Shown: positions 45,160 through 53,368 of the stretch, piece after piece
How positions within the stretch are numbered: the stretch's first letter is position 1
Layout of the letters: each line of letters starts with the position of its first letter
Origin: Firmicutes bacterium AF25-13AC
Lineage (GTDB): Bacteria > Bacillota > Clostridia > Lachnospirales > Lachnospiraceae
Direction of reading: 5' to 3'
Assembly (NCBI GenBank): GCA_003478935.1
Contig: QUFP01000006.1
Location: 1 to 64,000 of the forward strand
Length of the DNA stretch: 64,000 nt
Notes under the pieces: generated by a model
Database searches by the model: none
Seen by the model: only the letters and a program-made list of their open reading frames with translations
Told to the model about the DNA's origin: nothing
Made by a program: the position numbers and the translations under genes

Positions 45160-46430
45160 TCCATTGCAAGCTGACTAGAACGAGCCATAAGCTCACGGCT
45201 GGAATGCATTGCCAGAATCGGCACGCCAAGATCTACTGTCATTGCCGGAATTGAAGTACTTAAGATACTTCCAAGTGTTCCGCCGCCAACAGCATCTCCA
45301 TGATTAACAAACTTTGTATGAGCGATCTTCTCTGCACGGCAAATTCCCTCTACAATTGATACTGCATTAGTATCTGTTGCATATCTCTGGTTGTAGTTCA
45401 TCTTGATAACAACACCGCCCTCCATTGGAATCGGATTGGTCGGATCGTTCTTCTCTGGATGATTCGGATGCATAGCATGAGCTACATCCAGTGATGCTGT
45501 CAGGCTGTGAAGCATTACATCGATGAATGCTGTGCGACTCTTGTCTGTATCTGGTGTATTCAGATAAATCTTCTCTAAAATGGAAGACAAGATTACTGAG
45601 CCTGCACCCTGCTTTGAGCTTGAACCACACTCTTCATTATCAAACAATACAACAAGATTACAGATATCAGAAAGTGCCTCTGTATCCATGATTGCATTTA
45701 AGCATGACTGGCAGGAGGTCAAATTATCAAGTCTTGGCGCTGATAAAAACTCATCATCAAAGCCTGTAATTGATGGCTCCTCACCGTTACATAAAAACAG
45801 CTCATAATCAAGAATGCTGTCTGCCTCAATGCCAAGCTCTGCAGCGATCTTTCCAAGAAGCCATCCCTGTGTATTTTCCTTTGCTCCGATTAAAGAGACA
45901 ATCGGCTCAAGATCAGTCTGAACCTTTAACTCAACACCCTTATTTACTTCTCTGTTCATATGAATTGCCAGATTCGGGATTACGGCAACCGGCTTTTTAG
46001 AATTGTACAGCATGGTCTTCGGATTAAACGGATCATCTGTTGCCACACATACACGTCCTGCAATCGTCAGCGGACGATCCAGCCATGTATTTAAGATTGG
46101 ACCACCATAGCGCTCTACATTTAAAGTGATGCAGTCAGATTTCTTTCTTTCCGGATTTGGCTTAATCATAAAGCACGGATTGTCGATGTGGGATGTGATA
46201 ATACGAAATCCCTTAAAGCCAGACTGCGGCACACGAAATGCAGCAAGTGAACGATCATAAATTGATACATAATATGCCTTTCCAGGCTCAAGCGCTGCAG
46301 ACTCTGCAAGTGAAATGCGCTCAAAACCTGCCTTTTCAAGCTGACTGATAGCCTCCTTCATTGTATGATACGGTGACTGGGAGTGGCGGATCAGCTCAAC
46401 CAGACGATTTGTGGATTTCTGTAATTCCAT
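45132..46430 (-). CDS. M18 family aminopeptidase, 432 aa
   Basis: The metal ligands of the M18/M42 fold are recognisable: ITSHIDNPCFMIKPNP, DNEECGSSSKQGAGS, and the C-terminal KFVNHGDAVGGGTLGSILST and PILAMHSSRE. The family removes N-terminal acidic or neutral residues in the cytosol. The start at 46430 (MELQKSTNRL) has GAAAGG upstream; the longer frame to 46481 does not. The 3' end overlaps the convergent permease gene. Confidence 0.9.
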   Translation of the reverse strand: MELQKSTNRLVELIRHSQSPYHTMKEAISQLEKAGFERISLAESAALEPGKAYYVSIYDRSLAAFRVPQSGFKGFRIITSHIDNPCFMIKPNPERKKSDCITLNVERYGGPILNTWLDRPLTIAGRVCVATDDPFNPKTMLYNSKKPVAVIPNLAIHMNREVNKGVELKVQTDLEPIVSLIGAKENTQGWLLGKIAAELGIEADSILDYELFLCNGEEPSITGFDDEFLSAPRLDNLTSCQSCLNAIMDTEALSDICNLVVLFDNEECGSSSKQGAGSVILSSILEKIYLNTPDTDKSRTAFIDVMLHSLTASLDVAHAMHPNHPEKNDPTNPIPMEGGVVIKMNYNQRYATDTNAVSIVEGICRAEKIAHTKFVNHGDAVGGGTLGSILSTSIPAMTVDLGVPILAMHSSRELMARSSQLAMDQFAEAFFK

Positions 46431-46513
46431 AACTTTTCCTTTCTTACAGGGTTTATAAATAGCCCTGTTCTGCAATTGCAATTAATGTCGCGATGCTTCT
46501 CGTATCATACCAT

Positions 46514-46543
46514 AAAAAAGGGAGGTTGTCACCCTCCCTTTTT
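46514..46543. terminator. Bidirectional terminator
   Basis: AAAAAGGGAGGTTGTC is followed by its partner ACCCTCCCTTTTT. It ends the minus-strand ABC locus (stop at 46594) and lies upstream of the aminopeptidase start. Confidence 0.88.
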
Positions 46544-46593
46544 CTTTGCGGCTAGTTTACAAAAGCCCTTCGGTGTAATGGTTTCTGTTTTAT

Positions 46594-47478
46594 TTATATC
46601 ATTTTGACTTCTATATCCATTTTAATTGAACATATATAGCTCAGCAAAGATTCTACTCCAATCAAAATGATATACATTATAAACATATATTCTCCTGACA
46701 AATGCGGATAATCTGAAACGGTATTTATGTTTTCAAGACTGCTCCAATTTATCGGAGAAACATAAAGCAAACCATATTGTTTAAAATTTGTAAAATATAC
46801 AGCTACTGGATCCAACATAATAAAAAAGACTGCTGCTGAAATTCCTATTGTTTTTTTGCCAATTTTTAAATTTAGCAGGTACATTAGCTTACCAATGAAA
46901 ACTATACTTAACCATCCAGTAATAAAAGTGTACATAAATGCGGCTAAAGGATAATAATTTTGTATTACTCGTACTGGCATTACTAGTCCCCACGTATAAA
47001 CTGGAATTAAGCTTCTTTGATTTACAACAAAATCTCCTGCAATTTCTCCCCAAAGTCGATTTGTTGAAACTGTTGGAAGAACTGCTATCAGCGAAATAAG
47101 CGAAATAAACAACATATAGAGAAATGCTGCCAGCCACACGTACATGTTTTCACCCAAATACCAGCCTTTCCGCTTGCATCGTAAAATCATATATGGTTTT
47201 TGATTATTCAAAAAAGGAGCATTACAAAATAGCATAACACATCCTAAGTAGATTAATACTTTTAATAATCCATTACTATTTTCTGCCTCCGCAAAAACAA
47301 TTGGAAGAACAAACGGCGTAATTGTTTTTCCTGTTGCCTGCCCATACTCAGATAATCCATGAAGATATCGAAAAATCAATATTGTTTCTATTGCCGCAAT
47401 CATCCATATTCTATAATTTTTACGCCACTGTATAAAATTGCTTTCGCAAACATACCAACCTTTCTTCAAATTACCCAT
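46594..47478 (-). CDS. ABC-2-like membrane protein, module 2 subunit B, 294 aa
   Basis: About six membrane segments are present. It is a paralogue of the protein at 51712-52572: both share SNGLLKVLI, LFC(N/D)APFL and SP(I/V)NWSS(L/I)EN at matching positions. The start at 47478 has GGAAGG seven bases before it; the alternative ATG at 47484 lies inside that site. It overlaps the upstream subunit-A gene by eight bases. With that gene and the lipoprotein at 48281 it forms the second copy of a three-gene module served by the ATPase at 49610. The transported substrate is unknown. Confidence 0.72.
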   Translation of the reverse strand: MGNLKKGWYVCESNFIQWRKNYRIWMIAAIETILIFRYLHGLSEYGQATGKTITPFVLPIVFAEAENSNGLLKVLIYLGCVMLFCNAPFLNNQKPYMILRCKRKGWYLGENMYVWLAAFLYMLFISLISLIAVLPTVSTNRLWGEIAGDFVVNQRSLIPVYTWGLVMPVRVIQNYYPLAAFMYTFITGWLSIVFIGKLMYLLNLKIGKKTIGISAAVFFIMLDPVAVYFTNFKQYGLLYVSPINWSSLENINTVSDYPHLSGEYMFIMYIILIGVESLLSYICSIKMDIEVKMI

Positions 47479-48268
47479 TTTCATACCTTCCTTTTAGTTT
47501 TTTCCATAATACAATTCCCGAAATCGCATTTAACACAAGTAATAAGCTAACAGAATATAAATAATTCCAAAATGAACTATCCGTCATTCTGAGCATTTTT
47601 GCTGCACTCGTGAGATTCCAAATATCCAACTCTTTCGGCAAAAAATCAGTAATTGATAATAATCCATAATAAACCAAAAAGGAAATTGCATGTGCTGCAA
47701 AGCGATCTGGCATATAAAATACAATCCATAAACCAAAAGAAGTAAAAAATGATGCAGATAATCCAAAAATTAATCCCATCGCTGCCAAATAAAGAATAGG
47801 ACCTAGTGTTTGATAAATATCGTAGTATTCAACTATATCTTGCTGTGGATTATTACCTACTAACGGCATTAGCGGTCTTACGAAAGCCACAAAAAGCAAA
47901 ATTCCACCAATCGTTGCTGTTGTTACAAGAAACATATTCGCAGCAATCTTTGAGATCACATATCGCTCTATCCTTCCTACTCGAAGTTTTTGAAACAGGA
48001 AAAAACCACTGGAGATATCTTCATAAACACTTCCTGCACACAGTAATGATAATACCGCAATCATGACTGCTTTAAAACGATCAAAATACAGCACGTATAA
48101 AACATGCTTAATACTACTAAATACGACGTTAGCATTTTCTCTAAATTCTATCGCCTGCGACAGATTTTCTGTCCACCCAAGTGCAAATAGTATTGCTACC
48201 ATCATCATCACATATATTATTTTCCCATGCAGTATACCACGTTTTAGTTCCGCTTTTAATTCCTTCAT
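47471..48268 (-). CDS. ABC-2-like membrane protein, module 2 subunit A, 265 aa
   Basis: Six hydrophobic segments follow a basic N-terminus (MKELKAELKRGILHGKIIYV). It is a paralogue of the 52556 product: DRFKA(V/A)(M/V)I and the PLMPLVG/PIMPLVG motif fall at the same place in both, and SFFTSFGLWIV aligns with SVTSFGILAV. AGGAGA lies five bases before the ATG. It probably dimerises with subunit B to form the membrane channel. Confidence 0.72.
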   Translation of the reverse strand: MKELKAELKRGILHGKIIYVMMMVAILFALGWTENLSQAIEFRENANVVFSSIKHVLYVLYFDRFKAVMIAVLSLLCAGSVYEDISSGFFLFQKLRVGRIERYVISKIAANMFLVTTATIGGILLFVAFVRPLMPLVGNNPQQDIVEYYDIYQTLGPILYLAAMGLIFGLSASFFTSFGLWIVFYMPDRFAAHAISFLVYYGLLSITDFLPKELDIWNLTSAAKMLRMTDSSFWNYLYSVSLLLVLNAISGIVLWKKLKGRYENG

Positions 48269-48280
48269 ATGTGTCTCCTA

Positions 48281-49537
48281 TTAATACATGATTGATCCAT
48301 CAACTGCATTAATCAAAAAATATCCATTTTCCTGATGTTTCCCATCTTCTGTATCACTATATGTGTCATACTCATTCAAATCTTTGTATAGCCATACGGA
48401 TTCAGAATTTTTTCTTTTTTGAAAACCAAAGCGCCAATATGGTGAACATTGAATTCCTTCAGATGACAGTTGATCTACTACATACACCAATGAAATATCC
48501 GTAATCTGTATACTCTTTCCATCAATATTTGTCGCATTTATTTCCTTATCCAAATAATCTGCTGCCTGTGTCCTGTCAATCAAATTTTTCTTTTGTTCGC
48601 TGCAAATACGATAACGTGAAGGAATTTTCATATATAATAATCCCTTCACTGGATGATAAACCATCCACGCAATATCAAAATTTCCATTGTTTTCTAATGT
48701 TCTTCCATTTATTAGGGGATTTTTCATTATAACTAAATATGCCTCGTCCTCTTGTGTCCATGGTTTCCCACCTGTAAATACACCTGACCAAGTACCATCA
48801 TATTCATCTTCTTTATTTTCATAACCAGGACCAGATACACTATCTCCTGCATTTTTATTAATTTTCTTAATACTCTGCAAATCCATTGCATATGTTCTAA
48901 CGTATGTATAGGAATATCCTATTTTTTCTGCAATCTCTCTGCAATTTTTTTCTGCATCTTCAGGCTTCATTTCACTATCAATTTTATCCTGTGGAAATGA
49001 TTCCCTCAACAAAATTTCCTGCCACCGAAGTGTATTGGTTGCCATCTCTGCGATTGCAGAATAGCTTCCTGATACTCCTTTTACTTCATATTCTAGCCCA
49101 AGCATATCATACTGGCGCACTCTTCTGTCCCCATCCGTCAAATAATACATGCCATATTGATTTTGACTTTGCTCAACTTCATCTAATGATTTTTCAAATA
49201 TAGCATTACAAATATCAGACAATTCATATGGTTCTATTTCTAGTGCTAATATATTCACGTTGTTTTCCTGCTTATCCTGAGATTGTTTGCTTTCTTTCAT
49301 ACTACTTTCTTCAACACTGCTTTCGCTTGTTGTGTTGTTCGCAGATGGCGTTGTTTTTATTGCTTCGGAAGATTTGGCTTGCGTTGCTTCTCCTGTTTCT
49401 TCTAATAGCTGTTGTGCTACTGATATTCCATTTGGCATAAACTGCTGACGATCCTGACTTGTCATACGAACTGATTTGCAACCAGTCAAAATTATTCCTG
49501 TTAATATTACTGAACATATTTTATATTTGTTTCTCAT
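48281..49537 (-). CDS. Lipoprotein, module 2, 418 aa
   Basis: The signal sequence MRNKYKICSVILTGIILTGC ends in a lipobox (LTGC), so the protein is anchored on the outer face. A Ser/Thr/Glu-rich spacer (about 45-85) precedes the folded domain. That domain is paralogous to the secreted protein at 53365: YSYTYVRTYAMDLQSIKKI matches FSYSEISTYFMGIESVKAL, YHPVKGLLYM matches WHPEYGLIYL, and VYVVDQ matches VYIVDQ. The start at 49537 has AAAGGA eight bases upstream. It may capture a ligand or sense the envelope for the transporter. Confidence 0.7.
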   Translation of the reverse strand: MRNKYKICSVILTGIILTGCKSVRMTSQDRQQFMPNGISVAQQLLEETGEATQAKSSEAIKTTPSANNTTSESSVEESSMKESKQSQDKQENNVNILALEIEPYELSDICNAIFEKSLDEVEQSQNQYGMYYLTDGDRRVRQYDMLGLEYEVKGVSGSYSAIAEMATNTLRWQEILLRESFPQDKIDSEMKPEDAEKNCREIAEKIGYSYTYVRTYAMDLQSIKKINKNAGDSVSGPGYENKEDEYDGTWSGVFTGGKPWTQEDEAYLVIMKNPLINGRTLENNGNFDIAWMVYHPVKGLLYMKIPSRYRICSEQKKNLIDRTQAADYLDKEINATNIDGKSIQITDISLVYVVDQLSSEGIQCSPYWRFGFQKRKNSESVWLYKDLNEYDTYSDTEDGKHQENGYFLINAVDGSIMY

Positions 49538-49609
49538 ACTCAAGTTCCTTTCTGCCGTGCTGAGATAAAAAACATATTTTATTCAGCACGGCAAATTTCA
49601 CTTACCACT

Positions 49610-50272
49610 TCACATACTTATCTCTTCCCTCTTGATCTCATGTCCGACCATTTTCCCCTTATCAAAGCGAAAGATTTCATCGCAAAGCGTCCCTATATCT
49701 TCCTTACTGTGGCTTGCCAGAACAATCAGTTTTCCGTCTTCTTTTTGTTTCAAGAAAAGCTTCCACATTTCCTGTACGCCGTCATTATCCAGACCGCTTA
49801 AAGGTTCATCTAACAGCAAAATATCTGGATTTTCCATCAATGCCTGCGCCAGTCCCAGGCGTTGGCGCATACCTAGCGAATATTTTCCTACCGCCTTTTT
49901 GCTTTCTGGATCAAGACCAACAAGACGTATCGCGTCTTTTATCTGCTCATCTTTGATTTTTCCCTGAATCATAGCAAGAAGCTTCAGATTTGTGAAGCCA
50001 GAATATTCTGGCAGAAAACCTGGATTTTCGATGATAGCACCAATATTTTCCTGCATGTCGTCATTTTCTCCGACTGCTTTTCCGTTTATCAAAATTGTTC
50101 CCTGCGTTGCCTTTACAAACCCAAGGATATGCTTCATAAGCATAGTCTTTCCGGAACCATTTCTACCTACAAGTCCGTAGATTTTTCCAGACTCTAGCTT
50201 CATATTAATATTACTTAATACTTCTGCCTCTCCATAACGTTTTGTCAGATTTTTTATTTCAATTGTACTCAT
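49610..50272 (-). CDS. ABC transporter ATP-binding protein (BcrA/CcmA type), 220 aa
   Basis: Walker A is GLVGRNGSGKTMLMKHI, the signature is the variant YSLGMRQRLGLAQAL (LGMRQ in place of the usual LSGGQ), and Walker B is ILLLDEPLSGLD with the switch VLASHSKEDIGTLCDE. That signature is typical of the BcrA-like exporter ATPases used in antibiotic or bacteriocin resistance. It is the only ATPase in the locus and presumably energises both permease pairs. Confidence 0.87.
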   Translation of the reverse strand: MSTIEIKNLTKRYGEAEVLSNINMKLESGKIYGLVGRNGSGKTMLMKHILGFVKATQGTILINGKAVGENDDMQENIGAIIENPGFLPEYSGFTNLKLLAMIQGKIKDEQIKDAIRLVGLDPESKKAVGKYSLGMRQRLGLAQALMENPDILLLDEPLSGLDNDGVQEMWKLFLKQKEDGKLIVLASHSKEDIGTLCDEIFRFDKGKMVGHEIKREEISM

Positions 50273-50281
50273 ATGCTTATC

Positions 50282-50953
50282 TCACTCCAGTGAAATACGT
50301 GTGTAATTCTCACACGTTTTTTCTTCGCCTGCTTTGTTAGTATATGATACCTTCAGAACATATCCCTCTTTCTCATTATTATGATTCTGAATATATACTG
50401 GATATGCTTTCGTCTCATTTCCAAGACTCTCTGCATCGATATATTCGATATCATCCTCACCATTCGCTTCGGTCCACACTGCAATTCTTACATTGCTAAT
50501 TCCTTCTTCGTTTGCAGAGCCATGGAATTTCACCCAAAAATTATCTTCTGTAATCGGGTCCACTGTAAACCAGGCAACATCACCATCACCTTCCGGCACA
50601 TCACCTGTGATCCACTCAAATGAAAAGCTGACTTCCTGCTCCTCGCTTGATGGCGTCACGTTGCCGGCTTCCGAACTGCTGGCTGGCGCTTGGCTCTGAG
50701 CTGTTGACTCTGGTGCCGCCGACTCAGTTACTGCCTGATTTTGTTGTTCTGTTGTTGATGCCTGCACAGTTGTATTAGGTGTCACACTTGACGGCTGTGT
50801 ATTTGCAGATGACTCCGCTGTTTTACTCGTCTGTGCTGCTGTGGATGTCGTTTGATTCTTATTTACAGTGCCCTGCAATTCACATCCCGTCATCATCATC
50901 ATTGTTCCTGCCATTGCGGTAATCGCCGCTTTCTTCCATAATAATTTTCTCAT
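50282..50953 (-). CDS. Lipoprotein with GBS-Bsp-like domain, 223 aa
   Basis: The signal peptide MRKLLWKKAAITAMAGTMMM leads to a lipobox (MTGC). A Thr/Ser/Ala/Gln-rich linker (about 30-105) follows. The C-terminal domain (about 130-220) reads VRIAVWTEANGEDDIEYIDA and YIQNHNNEKEGYVLKVSYTN, which matches the pattern of the GBS Bsp-like repeat found in streptococcal and clostridial surface proteins. GGAAGGAG precedes the ATG. It lies nine bases upstream of the ATPase gene in the same operon. Confidence 0.7.
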   Translation of the reverse strand: MRKLLWKKAAITAMAGTMMMMTGCELQGTVNKNQTTSTAAQTSKTAESSANTQPSSVTPNTTVQASTTEQQNQAVTESAAPESTAQSQAPASSSEAGNVTPSSEEQEVSFSFEWITGDVPEGDGDVAWFTVDPITEDNFWVKFHGSANEEGISNVRIAVWTEANGEDDIEYIDAESLGNETKAYPVYIQNHNNEKEGYVLKVSYTNKAGEEKTCENYTRISLE

Positions 50954-50986
50954 TTATCTTGCTCCTTCCTAATTTATCCTGTTCTT

Positions 50987-51361
50987 TTAATACGAATCAG
51001 CTACCTGCGGCGGCAGAGGAATTACAAAGCTATCTGCTGTTGTACTTTCTGTCGGCGACTCTGACTCTTTTTCTGTCATCTCTGCTGTTTCCTGTTCAGA
51101 TTCACTTTCTTTTTCAGACTCTGGTTCAAACTCTGATTCAAAAGCTTGTGACTCTTTCGACTCTTTTGTAAGCACTCCTGCTTCCCCTGATGATACCCAA
51201 ACTGGTTCTGCTGCCCATGTCTTTTCATCTGATGACGACAGTTTTTGAGGAAGCTGTCTTTTAGATCTGTCAAACTGAATTGAGACCATGCAACCTGATG
51301 TTGAGACAAGTGCCGCTGTCATCCCTGCCGTTGCCAACAGCTTTTTCCATACTTTTTTCAT
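50987..51361 (-). CDS. Small lipoprotein, 124 aa
   Basis: MKKVWKKLLATAGMTAALVS leads to a lipobox (TSGC). The mature part is short, rich in Ser and Glu (ESEPESEKESESEQE-like stretches) and looks disordered, with no domain recognised. The start at 51361 has AAGG upstream and is preferred to the frame start at 51397. It is the first gene after the duplicated promoter, so it heads the transcript that includes the ATPase. Confidence 0.6.
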   Translation of the reverse strand: MKKVWKKLLATAGMTAALVSTSGCMVSIQFDRSKRQLPQKLSSSDEKTWAAEPVWVSSGEAGVLTKESKESQAFESEFEPESEKESESEQETAEMTEKESESPTESTTADSFVIPLPPQVADSY

Positions 51362-51481
51362 GCGTGTTTTCCTTTCCGCTCTCCCCGTTAACTGCACTTT
51401 TTTAATGTCTTTGAAATTTCAAAAGCAGCCAATTCAATAATTATTGTTTGACTATTTTTTACTTTTTCTTATGTTATCCCT

Positions 51482-51510
51482 ATTTTATCAGCATTAGCCC
51501 TAAAATGCAA
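51482..51510 (-). promoter_or_regulatory. Promoter copy 1 (proximal) of the lipoprotein/ATPase operon
   Basis: TTGCAT (51505-51510) and TAAAAT (51482-51487) on the minus strand, with a 17-bp spacer, about 120 bp before the first gene's start. Confidence 0.7.
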
Positions 51511-51544
51511 TTACATTTCCTTTACTTTTTCTTATGTTATCCCT

Positions 51545-51573
51545 ATTTTATCAGCATTAGCCCTAAAATGCAA
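51545..51573 (-). promoter_or_regulatory. Promoter copy 2 (distal), identical to copy 1
   Basis: TTGCAT (51568-51573) and TAAAAT (51545-51550) with the same 17-bp spacer, exactly 63 bp upstream of copy 1. Confidence 0.65.
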
Positions 51574-51646
51574 TTACATTTCCTTTACATTTCTGATACA
51601 TTTCTATGTATGTTTTGTTACAAAAACTTTGTTATTTAAATTATTC

Positions 51647-51668
51647 TGTAACATTTAATGTAACATTT
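51647..51668. promoter_or_regulatory. Direct repeat TGTAACATTT, 12-bp period
   Basis: Two exact 10-bp copies (51647-51656 and 51659-51668) lie about 75 bp upstream of the distal promoter. One-turn-plus spacing of direct repeats resembles response-regulator sites, and no regulator is assigned. Nothing else is visible between the duplication and the gene ending at 51712. Confidence 0.35.
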
Positions 51669-51711
51669 TGACTTTATGTCAGAGACAGCCAGACGCATTA
51701 CTTACTTAAAT

Positions 51712-52572
51712 TTATAAATCCATTTCTTGAGTTTTTTCTTTAATCACCATCATCAATATGGCGCAAATACTCAAACTCACCGCATAGACATACACCGAAG
51801 TCAGCATGCCTTCTCCTGAATATTTCTTCAAATTTTCAATACTGCTCCAATTTACTGGTGAAAACAGCATCATCCAACTTGTCTGTTCATGATAAAAATA
51901 AATAACGACTGGATCAGCCAGGACAAGACAACTCGCTGCCAATATTCCCGGCCAGTTTTTTCCCGTTATCACATTAAATGCGTACACTAGATACCCTAAC
52001 AGCATCACCGTAAGACTACTTACCACATACGAATAAAATGCAGCATTCCATACATTTGTACTAGAAATGACATTTTTCGGATATACCTTAGAATACAAAA
52101 CATAATTCATCAGTTTATTCGAGGATATTTCCCATATGCTTCCCCAGCCATTCCACTCCAGACAAGGAAGCACCACGAAAAAACTACATACCGCAATGAA
52201 TGCCATATAAATAAAGGATGCGATTGCAATGTATAGACATTCTCCCTTCCACCATCCTCTTCGCCCTGCTCTGTGAATTAAAAACCATTTATTATCCTTT
52301 AAAAATGGAGCGTCACAGAACAGTAAAATTCCACCAAAGAAAATCAGCACTTTTAGCAATCCATTACTGTTCATTGCATCAGCTAACAGCACCGGTAGTA
52401 AAAGTGCTGTCGAAGTCTTTCCATTTGGCAACGCATAAAGTGGTACTCCAATCAAATAACGAATAATTAAGACCATTATCACTGTACCCACTGACCAGAT
52501 TCTGTAGTCCTTTTTCCAACTTAACAGATTGAGGGTCGCAATAATTGTTGCACTCTTAAATCCATCCTTCAT
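51712..52572 (-). CDS. ABC-2-like membrane protein, module 1 subunit B, 286 aa
   Basis: About six membrane segments are present, with the motifs SNGLLKVLIFFGGILLFCDA and SPVNWSSIENLKKY shared with its paralogue at 46594. GGAGG precedes the ATG, which overlaps the end of the subunit-A gene by 17 bases. There is no terminator directly after it; the duplicated promoter of the next transcription unit follows. Confidence 0.72.
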   Translation of the reverse strand: MKDGFKSATIIATLNLLSWKKDYRIWSVGTVIMVLIIRYLIGVPLYALPNGKTSTALLLPVLLADAMNSNGLLKVLIFFGGILLFCDAPFLKDNKWFLIHRAGRRGWWKGECLYIAIASFIYMAFIAVCSFFVVLPCLEWNGWGSIWEISSNKLMNYVLYSKVYPKNVISSTNVWNAAFYSYVVSSLTVMLLGYLVYAFNVITGKNWPGILAASCLVLADPVVIYFYHEQTSWMMLFSPVNWSSIENLKKYSGEGMLTSVYVYAVSLSICAILMMVIKEKTQEMDL

Positions 52573-53368
52573 GTTTCCTCCTCTTCATTGCCCAAAAACA
52601 CAAGCACCATGGAACCATGCAAAATAAAAGCATTATTCCAATCGCATACAAATAATTCACTGCAAAGCCGTTTACGTTTAACACCTGTACGCCTGAACTT
52701 AAGTACCACACATTCACGGAAAATGGAAAGCTTCCGGTAAATGCATAAATCACATAGAATGCAACAAAAGAGGCGGCAATTCCTACATACCGATTTGGAA
52801 ATATAGATACAGCAAGAATTCCAAATGATGTCACTGAGACTGCAAACAATCCAAACAAAAGTCCTACTAATATACTATAGGCAAGTGGTCCTGCAAAATT
52901 CATTGCATATGCGAAATAACCAAAGTACTGCGTCATACCATCTCCACCTACAAGCGGCATAATCGGCAAGAGTACAATCGAAAATAGTACAAAGCTTATA
53001 CAGACTGCTGACACAACCCCTATTGCATTGGAAATCAGCTTTGACAGCAGATACTCTCCTGGCCTGCATCGAAACAGAATCAATCTGTCATACGAACTGT
53101 TTCGATCATCACATAATCCAAATGTATATACCGCTGAAAGCAGAACAATTACTGCTGCCTTAAAGCGATCAAATATCAGCAGTTCCATCAGCTTCTCTAA
53201 GCTTCCCATCATACGCATTTTATATTGTAATTCTATCATTACCGATTCCCATACATTTGCAATCAGTAATACTACTATTAGAGCAATAATCACAGGAAAT
53301 CGCTTTGCACCGATGCAGCGATGCAAATCCATTTTCAGCAGTTTTAAGAGATGACTTTTCTTTTTCAC
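52556..53368 (-). CDS. ABC-2-like membrane protein, module 1 subunit A, 270 aa
   Basis: Six membrane segments follow a basic start (VKKKSHLLKLLKMDLHRCIG). It is paralogous to the 47471 product across its length. The GTG at 53368 overlaps the stop of the upstream gene (GTGA), consistent with coupling. An ATG at 53332 is the alternative start and aligns better with the paralogue's N-terminus; neither has a strong ribosome binding site. The longer open frame to 53500 lies inside the upstream gene and is not used. Confidence 0.68.
   Translation of the reverse strand: MKKKSHLLKLLKMDLHRCIGAKRFPVIIALIVVLLIANVWESVMIELQYKMRMMGSLEKLMELLIFDRFKAAVIVLLSAVYTFGLCDDRNSSYDRLILFRCRPGEYLLSKLISNAIGVVSAVCISFVLFSIVLLPIMPLVGGDGMTQYFGYFAYAMNFAGPLAYSILVGLLFGLFAVSVTSFGILAVSIFPNRYVGIAASFVAFYVIYAFTGSFPFSVNVWYLSSGVQVLNVNGFAVNYLYAIGIMLLFCMVPWCLCFWAMKRRKHEGWI

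Larger units (their letters stand above)
51458..51583. repeat. 63-bp tandem duplication containing a promoter
   Basis: The unit 51458-51520 is repeated exactly at 51521-51583. It carries a complete minus-strand promoter, so the lipoprotein/ATPase operon has two identical promoters 63 bp apart. The same stretch explains a short plus-strand frame with a repeated sequence, which is not a gene. Confidence 0.93.

Noticed and set aside
51448..51639. Plus-strand 63-aa frame with an internal protein repeat
   Set aside because: It is the translation of the 63-bp promoter duplication. There is no ribosome binding site and the composition is low-complexity.
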